The notes beneath the pieces were generated by a model. It worked only from the letters and a program-made list of their open reading frames with translations, did not search any database and was not told the DNA's origin. Below, one piece after another: positions 25,633 through 35,402 of a stretch of 64,000 nucleotides of DNA. Positions within the stretch are counted from its first letter, which is position 1, and each line of letters opens with the position of its first letter. The position numbers were made by a program, and so were the translations under genes. This DNA comes from Bradyrhizobium guangzhouense (GTDB taxonomy: Bacteria > Pseudomonadota > Alphaproteobacteria > Rhizobiales > Xanthobacteraceae): the NCBI RefSeq assembly GCF_004114955.1, contig NZ_CP030053.1, positions 4,030,001 to 4,094,000 on the forward strand. Direction: 5' to 3'.

Positions 25633-27893
25633 TCCCCTCGCAGCGCGTCATTCTCGGTGCTGGACTTGCCGTTCTCCTGCTCATCACCGCCGCCTCGATC
25701 GGTCTCGACGTCAAGTCGCGGTCGGACACCGCCTGGGTCAGTCACACCGTCAAGGCCCTGAAGAAGATCTCGGATCTGCGCGCCCTGATCCGCCACGCCG
25801 AAAGCGCCGCGCGCGGCTACGAGATCTACCGGACTTCGAGCTTCAACGACGAATTCCAGGCGGTGCACGCCCAGATCGCGCCCGCGCTCGCCGACCTCAA
25901 GCGCGGCTTGCGCGGCAATCCCGATCAGATCGCGCTGCTCGAGAGTACCGAGCCTCTGGTGCTGCGCCGGGTCGACATCGCCGCGCAGGCCATGCGCCTG
26001 CGCACCGCCAATGACGGCGACGGCATCGCCGCGCTCCAGAGCAAGGGCGAAGGCCGCAGCCTGATGGACACGGTGATGGGCAATCTCGACCGCCTGAGTT
26101 CAGGGGAAGAACGGTTGCTCAGCGCGCGATCGCAGGATTCGCGCCGGACCGGCATCGTGCTGCTCGGCATCGACGTCGCGGGTGCCCTGGTGATCCTGTT
26201 GCTGGTCGTGATGGTGATGCGCGAGAGCCAGCGTGCCACCGTGCAGCTTCAAAGCTCGCTCGAGCAGACGCAAGCGGCCAAAGAGGCGCTCGAAGCCGCC
26301 GTTGCCGAACGCACCGAGCACCTCGTCACCGCCCATGACGAGTTGCGTCTGTCGGTCAACGTGCTGCAAAGCACGTTCCGCAGCATGGCGGAGGCGGTGC
26401 TGGTGATCGACAGCGACGGCACCGTGCTCCTGTCCAATCCTGCGGCCGAACGCATGCTGCTGCATCGGACCGGCATGAGTCTCGGCAATCTGCGCGTGCT
26501 GTCCGACGTATTCCACGGCGACGGCGTCACGCCGCTCAATCCCGACGAGCTGCCATCCGCTCGCGTGCTGCGCGGCGACGAGTTCGAAGATCTCGAGATG
26601 ATCGTCCGCCCGCATAGCGGCAACGGCACGCGTCATCTGATGATCAGCGGCCGGCCGATGCGCGACGGACAAGGCAACATCTCCGGCGCGGTGCTGGTCT
26701 ATCACGATGCCACCGCGTCACGGGAGACCGAGCGGCAGCTGTATCAGTCGCAGAAGCTCGATTCGATCGGAAAGCTGACCGGCGGCGTCGCGCACGACTT
26801 CAACAACATGCTGACCGTGATCTCGGGCAATACCGAGACGCTGGTGGCGGGACTGAAGGATCAGCCCGAGCTGCAGCGCACCGCGCGCCTGATCGACGAT
26901 GCCGCCGCGCGCTGCGCCGACCTGATCCAGCACCTCCTGGCCTTTGCGCGCAAGCAGCCGCTGCAGCCGCGCGACGTCGAGATCAACGCCGCCATCACCG
27001 ACATCGCAAAACTGCTGCGCCCGACCCTCGGCGAGCAGATCCAGATCGAGACCGTGCTCGAACAGGGACCGATGACATCGCACATCGATCCGTCCCGGCT
27101 CACCAATGCCGTGCTGAACATGGCGATCAACGCACGCGACGCCATGCCGAACGGCGGCAAGCTGCTGCTCGAAACCCATCACGTCGTGCTGGACGAGGCC
27201 TATGCGCAGGCCAATGCGGATGTCACGCCCGGTCCCTACGTCATGCTTGCCGTCAGCGATACCGGCACCGGCATGCCGCAGAGCGTGCAGGACAACGCGT
27301 TCGAGCCGTTCTTCACCACCAAGGAGGTCGGCAAAGGTTCGGGCCTCGGCCTCTCCATGGTCTACGGCTTCGTCAAGCAGTCGGGCGGCCACATCAAGAT
27401 CTACAGCGAGGAAGGCCACGGCACCACGATCAAGCTCTATCTGCCGCCGGGCCAGGGCGCGGTGGAAACGGCAAGCGCGATCGCGCCGCAGGCCGAAGGC
27501 GGCGCCGAGACCATCTTTGTCGTCGAGGACGACAATCTGGTGCGCACCTTCGTCACCGCCCAGCTCCAGAGCCTTGGCTACAAGACCGTCGCCGCCGCCG
27601 ACAGCAAGGCGGCGCTGGAGCTGATCGACGCCGGCCAGGCCTTCGACCTGCTGTTCACCGACGTCGTCATCCCCGGCGGCATGAGCGGCCGCGAGCTCGC
27701 CGACGAAGTGGCCAAACGCCGGCCGGGCGTGAAGGTGCTCTACACATCCGGCTACACCGACAACGCCATCGTGCATCACGGCAAGCTCGATGACGGCGTG
27801 ATGCTGCTGACCAAGCCATATCGGCGCAACCAGCTCGCCGAGATGATCCGGAAGGCGCTCAGCGCGTCGCCAGCACCACCGCCGCCAGCGTGA
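25629..27893 (+). CDS. Hybrid sensor histidine kinase (CHASE3-PAS-HisKA-ATPase-REC)
   Basis: A 754-residue membrane kinase. TM1 is at about 7-25, the CHASE3 sensor at about 35-165 (LRALIRHAESAARGYEIYR), and TM2 at about 176-197. A coiled coil follows, then a PAS-like domain (about 245-365). The H-box is KLTGGVAHDFNNMLTVISGN with H389. The ATPase domain has [21 protein letters not shown] and [15 protein letters not shown], and a C-terminal receiver ends the protein (FVVEDDNLVR, LLFTDVVIPGGMSG). The TTG start at 25629 overlaps the upstream stop (TTGA). The 3' end overlaps the convergent EamA gene by 35 bases. Confidence 0.88.
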   Translation: MIPSQRVILGAGLAVLLLITAASIGLDVKSRSDTAWVSHTVKALKKISDLRALIRHAESAARGYEIYRTSSFNDEFQAVHAQIAPALADLKRGLRGNPDQIALLESTEPLVLRRVDIAAQAMRLRTANDGDGIAALQSKGEGRSLMDTVMGNLDRLSSGEERLLSARSQDSRRTGIVLLGIDVAGALVILLLVVMVMRESQRATVQLQSSLEQTQAAKEALEAAVAERTEHLVTAHDELRLSVNVLQSTFRSMAEAVLVIDSDGTVLLSNPAAERMLLHRTGMSLGNLRVLSDVFHGDGVTPLNPDELPSARVLRGDEFEDLEMIVRPHSGNGTRHLMISGRPMRDGQGNISGAVLVYHDATASRETERQLYQSQKLDSIGKLTGGVAHDFNNMLTVISGNTETLVAGLKDQPELQRTARLIDDAAARCADLIQHLLAFARKQPLQPRDVEINAAITDIAKLLRPTLGEQIQIETVLEQGPMTSHIDPSRLTNAVLNMAINARDAMPNGGKLLLETHHVVLDEAYAQANADVTPGPYVMLAVSDTGTGMPQSVQDNAFEPFFTTKEVGKGSGLGLSMVYGFVKQSGGHIKIYSEEGHGTTIKLYLPPGQGAVETASAIAPQAEGGAETIFVVEDDNLVRTFVTAQLQSLGYKTVAAADSKAALELIDAGQAFDLLFTDVVIPGGMSGRELADEVAKRRPGVKVLYTSGYTDNAIVHHGKLDDGVMLLTKPYRRNQLAEMIRKALSASPAPPPPA

Positions 27894-28755
27894 AGATCAG
27901 CGCGGCGATCTGCCCTGCCCCGAGGGGCTCGTGCAGCGCCAGCGCGGAAGCCACGACGCCGATCACGGGCACCGCCATCGTCCCGATCGCGGCCACCGAG
28001 GCCGGCAGGCGCGCGAGCGCTGCGAACCAGCTGACATAGGCGATGCAGAACTGCACCACGGTCGAATAGACCAGGAGCCACCAGCCTGTCGGCGTCACCT
28101 TGTCCAGATGCGAGGTCTCGATCAGCAGGCCGACGACTGAGATCGGCAGGCAGCCGATGCCGATCTGCCAGGCGGCGGCCGTGACCGGCGGCAGGTGGAT
28201 CGGGTACTTCTTCGAGAACACCGTGCCGACGGCAAATCCGAGCGCGCCGCACAGCGCCATGATGATCCCAGGCGCTTTCGCAGCGCTGGCGGCAATGCCG
28301 TTGCCGCCCATGATCGAGGCAAGGCCGGCGAAGGCCATCACCAGCCCCAGCGTGCGCAGCACGGTCGGCCGCTCGCCGAGCACGGGCCAGGCGATCAGCG
28401 AGGCCCAGACCGGCATGGTGTAGGCGATTAGCGCCGCTTCGCTGGCCGGCAGCCAGAGCAGCGCCAGCCCCATCAGCACCATCCAGCCGGTGACGTTGAG
28501 CACGGCGGCCGTCAGCAGCCGCGGCCAGATCGCCGGTGCGACCTTCAGGCTGTCGCCGCGCACCAGCGCGAGCAGCGCCAGCAGCACGGCGCCGAGCACG
28601 CCGGTGACGCCGCGAAGCGTCAGCGGCGGCAGCTCGGAGAGCAAGAATTTGGTCACCGGCCAGTTGAAGCCCCAGCCGATCGAGGTGATGGCGAGGAACA
28701 TCAGGCCGGCCGGGGCGATGCGCGGTCGCGCATCCCGACGAGTCGAATCAAGCAT
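27859..28755 (-). CDS. EamA/DMT family transporter
   Basis: A 298-residue integral membrane protein with ten hydrophobic helices in two EamA repeats (first repeat ends at SLIAWPVLGERPTVLRTLGLVMAFAGL; second at GVVASALALHEPLGAGQIAALIFTLAAVVL). This is the drug/metabolite exporter superfamily (RhaT/YdcZ type); the substrate is not predictable. It converges on the hybrid kinase with a 35-base overlap of coding ends. Confidence 0.88.
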   Translation of the reverse strand: MLDSTRRDARPRIAPAGLMFLAITSIGWGFNWPVTKFLLSELPPLTLRGVTGVLGAVLLALLALVRGDSLKVAPAIWPRLLTAAVLNVTGWMVLMGLALLWLPASEAALIAYTMPVWASLIAWPVLGERPTVLRTLGLVMAFAGLASIMGGNGIAASAAKAPGIIMALCGALGFAVGTVFSKKYPIHLPPVTAAAWQIGIGCLPISVVGLLIETSHLDKVTPTGWWLLVYSTVVQFCIAYVSWFAALARLPASVAAIGTMAVPVIGVVASALALHEPLGAGQIAALIFTLAAVVLATR

Positions 28756-29520
28756 GTGGGCAGTCCGGCAAAATCCAGGTCAGCTTGGCGCGGATTCGCA
28801 GTCGCGACCACCACCTCGGCGGGCATGCCTGCCCTCAGCTTCCGTACCATTACGTGAGTCTGGCTGACGCAATCCCATCGGCCAAAAATATACCTGCCCT
28901 GTGAACAGCGGGATGAAGCGTCCGGATCATCACGGGATGCAAATTTTTTCGGTTGGGAATCCCTGAGGACTCACTGATACTTGGGTTCACAACAGGCGCG
29001 GGCTTGCCCCCTGTTATCCCCCGCAATCCACCATATTTAGTATTTGATTCAGGAACTCGCACTAGTTCTTGACGGGCGCTTTGGAGAGTCCTAGCTTTCG
29101 GATCGTTCGGCGCGAGTGAGTTTGCGTCCCGCCGGCACTCCCCCAAAGGGTCCGCATAACTGCACTCCGCCAGGCCAGACGAAGGCAGCGGGATGAGGGC
29201 TTGTCTGCCCTCGCATGTGGATTTTTCGGGCGCCAGAACGGGCCGGCAACAGGCTCGGATGGCATCAGTAACGTGTGACGGTGTGGGGCGTTTGAACGCA
29301 TGTCGGGCTCATCCCCTTGGGGGCGGATGGGTCTGGACATGCCGGCGGGTGATCGATGCGCGCATCGAGGAATCACGTCGGGAGAAACTGGGCCGGATCC
29401 ACCGGCTGAACTGCGGTGCCCAAGGGCCATGAGGCCTGCGTGGAAACGCGAAACGAAATGTCGACCCGGACGCCTTCAACGAGGGGCGGATCCGGTCAAA
29501 GAATAGGACGGGGCAAGACC
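28756..29520. other. Long leader and promoter region of nrdJ
   Basis: A 765-base gap. The first 230 bases show no gene; an inverted repeat AACAGG-N13-CCCTGTT lies at 28991-29015. A promoter with overlapping NrdR-like sites is at 29028-29097. About 420 bases of GC-rich leader follow, with a GATGCGCGCATC palindrome near 29354. No cobalamin riboswitch core or B12 box was found by eye. An in-frame extension of nrdJ to 29416 is open but unlike the family. Confidence 0.5.
29028..29097 (+). promoter_or_regulatory. Candidate nrdJ promoter with paired NrdR-box-like sites
   Basis: Site 1 (29028-29043, CCACCATATTTAGTAT) matches the NrdR consensus ACACWATATATWGTGT at 12 of 16 positions. A weaker site 2 begins exactly 31 bases later (29059-29074), the usual NrdR spacing. 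Site 2 overlaps TTGACG (29069-29074), which is followed after 17 bases by TAGCTT (29092-29097), a fair -35/-10 pair. Confidence 0.45.
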
Positions 29521-32500
29521 ATGCGGATTGAGCGGCGCCACACCACTTCTGGACAGTCACCTTATGCGGGAATCGAATTCCGCCTGACCACATCGGAGAT
29601 CAGGAATCCCGACGGCTCGGTCGTGTTCAAAATGGACGGCGTCGAGGTCCCGGCCGAATGGTCGCAGGTCGCCTCCGACGTGCTCGCCCAGAAGTACTTT
29701 CGCAAGGCCGGCGTGGCCGCGCGCCTGAAGAAGGTCGAGGAGGAATCCGTCCCCTCGTTCCTGTGGCGCTCGATCCCGGATACCGAAGCGCTTAGCCTCC
29801 TCCCTGAGAAAGAGCGCTATGTCAGCGAGCTCTCATCGAAGCAGGTGTTCGACCGCCTCGCCGGCTGCTGGACCTATTGGGGCTGGAAGGGCAAGTATTT
29901 CTCCTCCGACGAGGACGCGCAGGCGTTCTACGACGAGCTTCGCTACATGCTCGCCATGCAGATGGTCGCGCCGAACTCGCCGCAATGGTTCAACACCGGT
30001 CTGCACTGGGCCTATGGCATCGACGGCCCCGGCCAGGGCCACTATTACGTCGATCCCTTCACCGGCAAGCTGACCAAGTCCAAGTCCGCCTACGAGCATC
30101 CGCAGCCGCACGCCTGCTTCATCCAGGGCGTCGGTGACGACCTCGTCAACGAAGGCGGCATCATGGACCTCTGGGTCCGCGAAGCCCGCCTGTTCAAATA
30201 CGGCTCCGGCACCGGCTCCAACTTCTCGCGCCTGCGCGGCGAAGGCGAAAAGCTCTCCGGCGGCGGCCGCTCGTCCGGCCTGATGAGCTTCCTCAAGATC
30301 GGCGACCGCGCCGCCGGCGCCATCAAGAGCGGCGGCACCACGCGCCGCGCGGCCAAGATGGTCGTCGTCGACGTCGATCACCCCGACATCGAGACCTATA
30401 TCGACTGGAAGGTGAAGGAGGAGCAGAAGGTCGCCGCCCTCGTCACCGGCTCCAAGATCAACCAGAAGCACCTCAAGCTCGTCCTGAAGGCCTGCGTGAA
30501 CTGCGAAGGCTCCGGCGACGATTGCTTCGACCCCGAGAAGAACCCGGCGCTGCGCCGCGAGATCAAGCTCGCGCGCCGCAGCCTCGTGCCCGACAATTAC
30601 ATCAAGCGCGTCATCCAGTTTGCCAAGCAAGGCTACAAGGACATCCAGTTCGACACCTACGACACCGACTGGGACAGCGAAGCCTATCTCACGGTCTCGG
30701 GCCAGAACTCCAACAACTCGGTCTCGCTGAAGGACGATTTCCTCCGCGCCGTCGAGACCGATGGCGACTGGAATCTCAACGCCCGCACCTCCAAGAAGGT
30801 GACCAAGACGCTGCGTGCGCGCGACCTCTGGGAAAAAATCGGCTACGCCGCCTGGGCGTCGGCCGACCCGGGCCTGCACTTCAACACCACCATGAACGAC
30901 TGGCACACCTGCAAGGCGTCCGGCGACATCCGCGCATCGAACCCGTGCTCGGAATACATGTTCCTGGACGACACCGCCTGTAACCTGGCGTCGGCCAACC
31001 TGCTGACCTTCTACAACACCGAGACCAAGCAGTTCGACGTGAGGGGTTACGAGCACCTCTGCCAGCTCTGGACCATCGTGCTCGAAATCTCCGTGATGAT
31101 GGCGCAGTTCCCCTCGCGCGCGATCGCCGAGCTCTCCTACGAGTTCCGCACGCTCGGCCTCGGCTACGCCAACATCGGCGGCCTGCTGATGACCATGGGC
31201 CTCTCCTACGACTCCCGGGAAGGCCGTGCGCTCTGCGGCGCCCTCACCGCGGTCATGACCGGCATCACCTACAAGACTTCGGCCGAGATGGCGGCCGAGC
31301 TCGGCACCTTCCCCGGCTACAAGAAGAACGCCGCGCACATGCTGCGCGTCATCCGCAACCACCGCCGCGCCGCGCACGGCGAGGCCTCAGGCTACGAGGC
31401 GCTCAGCGTCAACCCGGTGCCGCTCGACCACGCCTCGTGCCCGCAACAGGACATCGTCGCCCATGCCAAGGCGGCCTGGGATGCGGCGCTCGAGCTCGGC
31501 GAACAGCACGGCTATCGCAACGCCCAGACCACCGTCATCGCGCCGACAGGCACGATCGGCCTGGTGATGGACTGCGACACCACAGGCATCGAGCCCGACT
31601 TCGCCCTGGTGAAATTCAAGAAGCTCGCCGGCGGCGGCTACTTCAAGATCATCAACCGCGCGGTCCCCGCAGCGCTGCGCGCGCTCGGCTATCGCGAAGC
31701 CGATATCGCGGAGATCGAAGCCTACGCCGTCGGCCACGGCTCGCTCTCCAACGCGCCCGGCATCAACGCCTCGACCCTCAAGGCCAAGGGCTTCACCGAT
31801 GAAGCCATCGCCAAGGTGGAAAAGGCGCTGCCGACCGCCTTCGACATCAAGTTCGCCTTCAACAAGTGGACCTTTGGCGAGGATTTCATTCGCGACCAGC
31901 TCGGCATCGGCGCTGAAGCCATCGCCACCCCGGGCTTCGACCTGCTCCAGGCCGTCGGCTTCACCAAGCGCGAGATCGAGGCCGCCAACGTCCACATCTG
32001 CGGCGCGATGACGGTGGAAGGTGCGCCCCACCTCAAGGCCGAGCACTACGCAGTGTTCGATTGCGCCAATCCCTGCGGCAAGATCGGCAAGCGTTATCTG
32101 TCGGTCGAGAGCCACATCCGCATGATGGCTGCGGCCCAGCCCTTCATCTCGGGTGCGATCTCCAAGACCATCAACATGCCGAACGACGCCACGGTTGAGG
32201 ACTGCAAGTCCGCCTACATGCTGTCGTGGAAACTCGCCTTGAAGGCCAACGCGCTCTATCGCGACGGCTCGAAGCTCAGCCAGCCGCTCAACTCGCAGCT
32301 CATCAGCGACGATGAGGACGAGGACGATGCGGTCGAGACGCTCTACGAGAAGCCGATGGCGGCGCGCGCCGCCCAGGTCTCGGAAAAGATCGTCGAGAAG
32401 CTGGTCGAGCGCATCGTCGTGATGCGCGAGCGCGAGAAGATGCCCGATCGCCGCAAGGGCTACACCCAGAAGGCGGTCGTCGGCGGCCACAAGGTCTACT

Positions 32501-33288
32501 TGCGCACCGGCGAATATGACGACGGCCGTCTTGGCGAGATCTTCATCGACATGCACAAGGAAGGCGCAGCGCTCCGCTCCTTCATCAACAACTTCGCCAT
32601 CGCCGTGTCGCTCGGCCTGCAATACGGCGTGCCGCTCGACGAATATGTCGATGCCTTCACCTTCACCCGCTTCGAGCCGGCGGGCCCGGTGCAGGGCAAC
32701 GACAGCATCAAATACGCGACCTCGATCCTCGACTACGTCTTCCGCGAGCTGGCGGTGAGCTACATGTCGCGCTTCGATCTCGCCCATGTCGATCCGACCG
32801 AGTCGAACTTCGACGCGCTCGGCAAGGGCGTCGAGGAAGGCAAGGAGCCGGATGAGACCCAGCACGCGACCAAGCTGGTCTCGCGCGGCCTCACCCGCTC
32901 GCGGACCGACAACCTCGTCGTGATGCGCGGCGGTTCGGCCGCCGTGGTCTCGGGCAATGACAGTGCCCCGTCAGGCGGCAGCAAGGTCACGGCACTGGCC
33001 GGGCACGGCGCGAGCGCCCGGGTCGGCGATGTCCTGGAAGGCGCAGTCGCGCTGAAGCAGGAAGTGGCCCACGACCTCTCGCCCACCGAGAAGCTAGAGG
33101 CCCTCCAATGGAGCAAGGCCGGCAGCGCCGCAACGGTCGCGGCCCCCACCAAGGCCGAGCGCCGCGCGGAAGCCAAGGCCAAGGGCTACGAAGGCGAGAT
33201 GTGCTCAGAGTGCGGCAACTTCACGCTGGTGCGGAATGGCACCTGCATGAAGTGCGATACTTGTGGGTCGACGACGGGGTGTAGCTGA
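29521..33288 (+). CDS. nrdJ: Vitamin B12-dependent (class II) ribonucleotide reductase
   Basis: Reduces ribonucleotides to deoxyribonucleotides using adenosylcobalamin, with or without oxygen. The 1255-residue chain matches the long NrdJ of rhizobia. Active-site segments include [59 protein letters not shown] (with the radical-site Cys and Glu) and [24 protein letters not shown]. The C-terminal zinc/thiol tail [19 protein letters not shown] carries the redox cysteines. ATG 29521 begins the conserved MRIERRHTT. It has its own long leader and possible NrdR control. Confidence 0.96.
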   Translation: MRIERRHTTSGQSPYAGIEFRLTTSEIRNPDGSVVFKMDGVEVPAEWSQVASDVLAQKYFRKAGVAARLKKVEEESVPSFLWRSIPDTEALSLLPEKERYVSELSSKQVFDRLAGCWTYWGWKGKYFSSDEDAQAFYDELRYMLAMQMVAPNSPQWFNTGLHWAYGIDGPGQGHYYVDPFTGKLTKSKSAYEHPQPHACFIQGVGDDLVNEGGIMDLWVREARLFKYGSGTGSNFSRLRGEGEKLSGGGRSSGLMSFLKIGDRAAGAIKSGGTTRRAAKMVVVDVDHPDIETYIDWKVKEEQKVAALVTGSKINQKHLKLVLKACVNCEGSGDDCFDPEKNPALRREIKLARRSLVPDNYIKRVIQFAKQGYKDIQFDTYDTDWDSEAYLTVSGQNSNNSVSLKDDFLRAVETDGDWNLNARTSKKVTKTLRARDLWEKIGYAAWASADPGLHFNTTMNDWHTCKASGDIRASNPCSEYMFLDDTACNLASANLLTFYNTETKQFDVRGYEHLCQLWTIVLEISVMMAQFPSRAIAELSYEFRTLGLGYANIGGLLMTMGLSYDSREGRALCGALTAVMTGITYKTSAEMAAELGTFPGYKKNAAHMLRVIRNHRRAAHGEASGYEALSVNPVPLDHASCPQQDIVAHAKAAWDAALELGEQHGYRNAQTTVIAPTGTIGLVMDCDTTGIEPDFALVKFKKLAGGGYFKIINRAVPAALRALGYREADIAEIEAYAVGHGSLSNAPGINASTLKAKGFTDEAIAKVEKALPTAFDIKFAFNKWTFGEDFIRDQLGIGAEAIATPGFDLLQAVGFTKREIEAANVHICGAMTVEGAPHLKAEHYAVFDCANPCGKIGKRYLSVESHIRMMAAAQPFISGAISKTINMPNDATVEDCKSAYMLSWKLALKANALYRDGSKLSQPLNSQLISDDEDEDDAVETLYEKPMAARAAQVSEKIVEKLVERIVVMREREKMPDRRKGYTQKAVVGGHKVYLRTGEYDDGRLGEIFIDMHKEGAALRSFINNFAIAVSLGLQYGVPLDEYVDAFTFTRFEPAGPVQGNDSIKYATSILDYVFRELAVSYMSRFDLAHVDPTESNFDALGKGVEEGKEPDETQHATKLVSRGLTRSRTDNLVVMRGGSAAVVSGNDSAPSGGSKVTALAGHGASARVGDVLEGAVALKQEVAHDLSPTEKLEALQWSKAGSAATVAAPTKAERRAEAKAKGYEGEMCSECGNFTLVRNGTCMKCDTCGSTTGCS

Positions 33289-33319
33289 GACCAATAGCGC
33301 AAGCCGCCCGGAGGCCAAG

Positions 33320-33565
33320 ATGCCAGTTGCATTGCGCCAGGGTGGCTTGCGCTACTACTTCTTCTCCAACGAAGGCCAGCCACCCGAGCCGCCGCATGTC
33401 CACGTCAAAGGCGGCGGCCGGGACGCCAAGGTCTGGCTTGAGCCCGCCGTATCAATAGCCGACAGTTATGGCTTCAATCCGCGTGAACTTTCGAATATCC
33501 TGCGCGTGGTGGAAGACAGCAGTGATCTTCTTCTGAAGGCTTGGCATGACCATTTCGGCAACTAG
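33320..33565 (+). CDS. DUF4160 domain protein (putative toxin-antitoxin partner)
   Basis: An 81-residue protein (MPVALRQGGLRYYFFSNEGQPPEPPHVHVKGG...). RYYFFSNE and EPPHVHVKG with AKVWLEP are the DUF4160 hallmarks. The ATG at 33320 is preceded by CGGAGGCC. The reading frame overlaps the following DUF2442 gene by 20 bases. DUF4160-DUF2442 pairs recur in bacterial genomes and are suspected type II toxin-antitoxin modules; which partner is toxic is not settled to my knowledge. Confidence 0.82.
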   Translation: MPVALRQGGLRYYFFSNEGQPPEPPHVHVKGGGRDAKVWLEPAVSIADSYGFNPRELSNILRVVEDSSDLLLKAWHDHFGN

Positions 33566-33794
33566 CGTTCGCTTCGACGAGCACATGATGTGGGTCGAAC
33601 TGTCCGACGGCCGGGCGCTCGGCATACCGCTCGCGTGGTTTCCGCGACTGCTGCATGCATCGCCCGCGGAGCGCGAGCAGGTCGAACTCAGCCGGGTCGG
33701 CCTGCACTGGGAAACGCTTGACGAAGATATCTCCGTAGCGGGCCTTCTCGCAGGACGCGGCGACGTCACGCGATCCACGGAACACGCCGCCTAG
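33546..33794 (+). CDS. DUF2442 domain protein
   Basis: An 82-residue protein with the DUF2442 pattern: FDEHMMWVELSDGRALGIPLAWFPRLLHASPAEREQVELSRVGLHWETLDEDISV with AGLL. The GIPLAWFPRL and GLHWxxLDEDIS segments are diagnostic. It overlaps the DUF4160 gene by 20 bases, so translation is coupled, and its stop shares a CTAG with the convergent membrane-protein gene. The likely role is as one half of a toxin-antitoxin-like module. Confidence 0.82.
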   Translation: MTISATSVRFDEHMMWVELSDGRALGIPLAWFPRLLHASPAEREQVELSRVGLHWETLDEDISVAGLLAGRGDVTRSTEHAA

Positions 33795-34369
33795 CCCGCT
33801 GGATCGACGCGCTCGGATATTGCGGCCACCTGCTGAGCCTCTGCGCCGCGAACGGAAATGCGGCCCCTGCGTCGATCTGCAAGCCATGCCAAAGCAAATG
33901 CGGCCAGCGTGAGGACGATAGCGCCAGCATACGCATATTGCGGCAGGCTGAGCACGTTTATTCCTGAGTAGAGGCAGTAGAGCGTGGCTGCAATGACGCA
34001 GAGCAGGACCATGTGGATCGTACTGAACACGTAGCTCCACTCCGAACCCACATCGCCTTCGTCATCGTCCATCTCGCATTTCAGTTTGTTGAATTCAACT
34101 TGAAGGTAACGGAAGCCGTTCGGATAGGAGCGAGCCACCATGCGCAATAGTTGGCGATCGATCGAAAAGTTGATCGCCGTGAGCGCCCTCACGACTGTGA
34201 GAAGCAGGAGAAAAAGGAGAGCGACCACTATCATGGTCAACCACACCGGCGCGGCGATTATGGCCCACGCCAACATCGCAAAAATTCGGCTAAACGAAAT
34301 TACGGACGCTTCCAACCTCTCGAGCCACGTACTCTCAGGCGCCTCTCGTGTACCGCTGGTGTCGCTCAT
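33791..34369 (-). CDS. Hypothetical membrane protein
   Basis: A 192-residue protein of unknown family. A short polar N-terminus precedes one long or two tandem hydrophobic helices (about 33-72). A soluble segment with a charged stretch (KLKCEMDDDEGDVGSEW, about 105-121) follows, then two more helices (about 122-143 and 148-170) and a basic tail. Start 34369 (MSDTSGTREAPES) is preferred over 34426. Its stop overlaps that of the DUF2442 gene. Base composition is less GC-biased than its neighbours, consistent with a mobile accessory gene. Confidence 0.65.
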   Translation of the reverse strand: MSDTSGTREAPESTWLERLEASVISFSRIFAMLAWAIIAAPVWLTMIVVALLFLLLLTVVRALTAINFSIDRQLLRMVARSYPNGFRYLQVEFNKLKCEMDDDEGDVGSEWSYVFSTIHMVLLCVIAATLYCLYSGINVLSLPQYAYAGAIVLTLAAFALAWLADRRRGRISVRGAEAQQVAAISERVDPAG

Positions 34370-34608
34370 GCTGCGCCCCCCGGCTAGATGATGTTCGCAA
34401 CTATTCCAGGTAATTCCTCCGAGCAATGCCGGCGGATTGAATCACATCATCACGTCCAGCGCAACTTAGACGGGCACCGAGATAGCGGATCAACGGTGGT
34501 ATCCTCATGGGCGGTCGGCCGGCCCGTTGCCTATTGACATGCGTCGTCGGCGCTCCGCCCTCCCGGCCCCCGTGCGAACGTAGGACGGGCGGAACGAAGC
34601 GATACCTA

Positions 34609-34827
34609 TCAAAGTCGTCCAGCGCGTGGGACGGGTTGAGCCCTTGCGAAACCCATCATCTGACGACGGCTGTTGATGGATGCCCCTCGAAGAGACGTGT
34701 TGTAGTGCCGCGGCGACACCACGATAGCCGGTCGCCGGCCGCTTTGCCCATGTCCGACCGTTGGGTCCAGATCGAACCAAATGAGGTCCCCGGCCTCGGG
34801 ACGATAGTCACCAGGCTTCGGTGCCAA
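34609..34827 (-). pseudogene. Truncated mazF/pemK-type toxin gene
   Basis: From TTG 34827 the frame reads APKPGDYRPEAGDLIWFDLDPTVGHGQSGRRPAIVVSPRHYN, a clear MazF/PemK N-terminal half (the GDxxWxDxDP and GRRPAIVVSP motifs). After residue 45 the sequence (TSLRGASINSRRQMM...) no longer resembles the family, and the second half (CPITS and DQ motifs) is missing in all three frames. The toxin is therefore probably inactive. It overlaps the 3' end of mazE by 20 bases, the normal operon order. Confidence 0.75.
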
Positions 34828-35062
34828 CGGCAGACCCCCAATCAGTCTCGTCGTGACGGTTGGCCGGCGTGATCCCCGCAACCAGATCGTCGAGCGCATA
34901 GCGACGTTTGCGCCGCTGCGGTCGCGCGATCTCGATGACCAGCTTGCCGTCGCTCACGGTCATCTCCGCGGCCCTCCCGTCGCGGGCTCCGATCTCGTCG
35001 GCGAACGCTTTCGGGACGCGCAGCGCGAGGCTCTTGCCCCACTTCTGAAATGCAACCTTCAT
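34808..35062 (-). CDS. mazE: MazE/AbrB-type antitoxin
   Basis: An 84-residue antitoxin with an N-terminal SpoVT/AbrB DNA-binding fold (MKVAFQKWGKSLALRVPKAFADEIG, then GRAAEMTVSDGKLVIEIARP) and an acidic/basic C-terminal toxin-binding tail (YALDDLVAGITPANRHDETDWG). It appears intact although the toxin gene downstream is broken. TACAATGTA at 35085-35093, 23 bases upstream of the start, is an imperfect palindrome that could be its own operator. The pair is a decayed mazEF module. Confidence 0.85.
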   Translation of the reverse strand: MKVAFQKWGKSLALRVPKAFADEIGARDGRAAEMTVSDGKLVIEIARPQRRKRRYALDDLVAGITPANRHDETDWGSAVGTEAW

Positions 35063-35402
35063 CCTTGGCCTCCGAGCGCGATGATACAATGTAGACACAT
35101 CGTCGGCATTCAACTGCGAAGTTTACCGCGGCGACGGGCTTCGCAAGAGCTCACTATCCTACGCACTATCGCCACGGTTGCGTCGCGCACGGCACATCCC
35201 CCAAGGATTGCCACGCTCTGCGCCGCCGCTCGCAGCAGCTCTTTCCGACCGATCGGACATATCTTGCGCTGGATCAAGACCGGGTGAGTCGATACCGGTC
35301 ATGACGATCTCTGCCTCGGCCGTCAGCGACGGTCGAAGCTCCCGCGAGGGACCACCGGCGCGCGACGACATTTGCTTCGTTGCGGGCCAGCGCGAGAGCA
35401 TC
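35063..35402. other. Divergent intergenic region between mazE and a hybrid kinase
   Basis: It contains the mazE upstream palindrome and the presumed kinase promoter. In-frame extension of the kinase to ATG 35301 or to 35178 is open, but the encoded residues are not membrane or signal-like. No RNA or repeat was recognised. Confidence 0.4.

Noticed and set aside
28850..29146. Minus-strand 98-codon frame overlapping the nrdJ promoter
   Set aside because: It has no recognisable domain, runs across the promoter elements, and its codon use is unremarkable.
28756..29520. Cobalamin riboswitch before the B12-dependent reductase
   Set aside because: I looked for the B12 box and the conserved core and found neither; only a long leader can be claimed.
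29833..31377. Long minus-strand frame (514 codons) inside nrdJ, and another at 31387-32865
   Set aside because: Both are antisense to conserved nrdJ sequence with no domain features; typical of high-GC coding regions.
34505..34780. Minus-strand frame downstream of the broken mazF as the missing toxin half
   Set aside because: Its residues do not show the MazF C-terminal motifs, so a simple frameshift does not restore the toxin.
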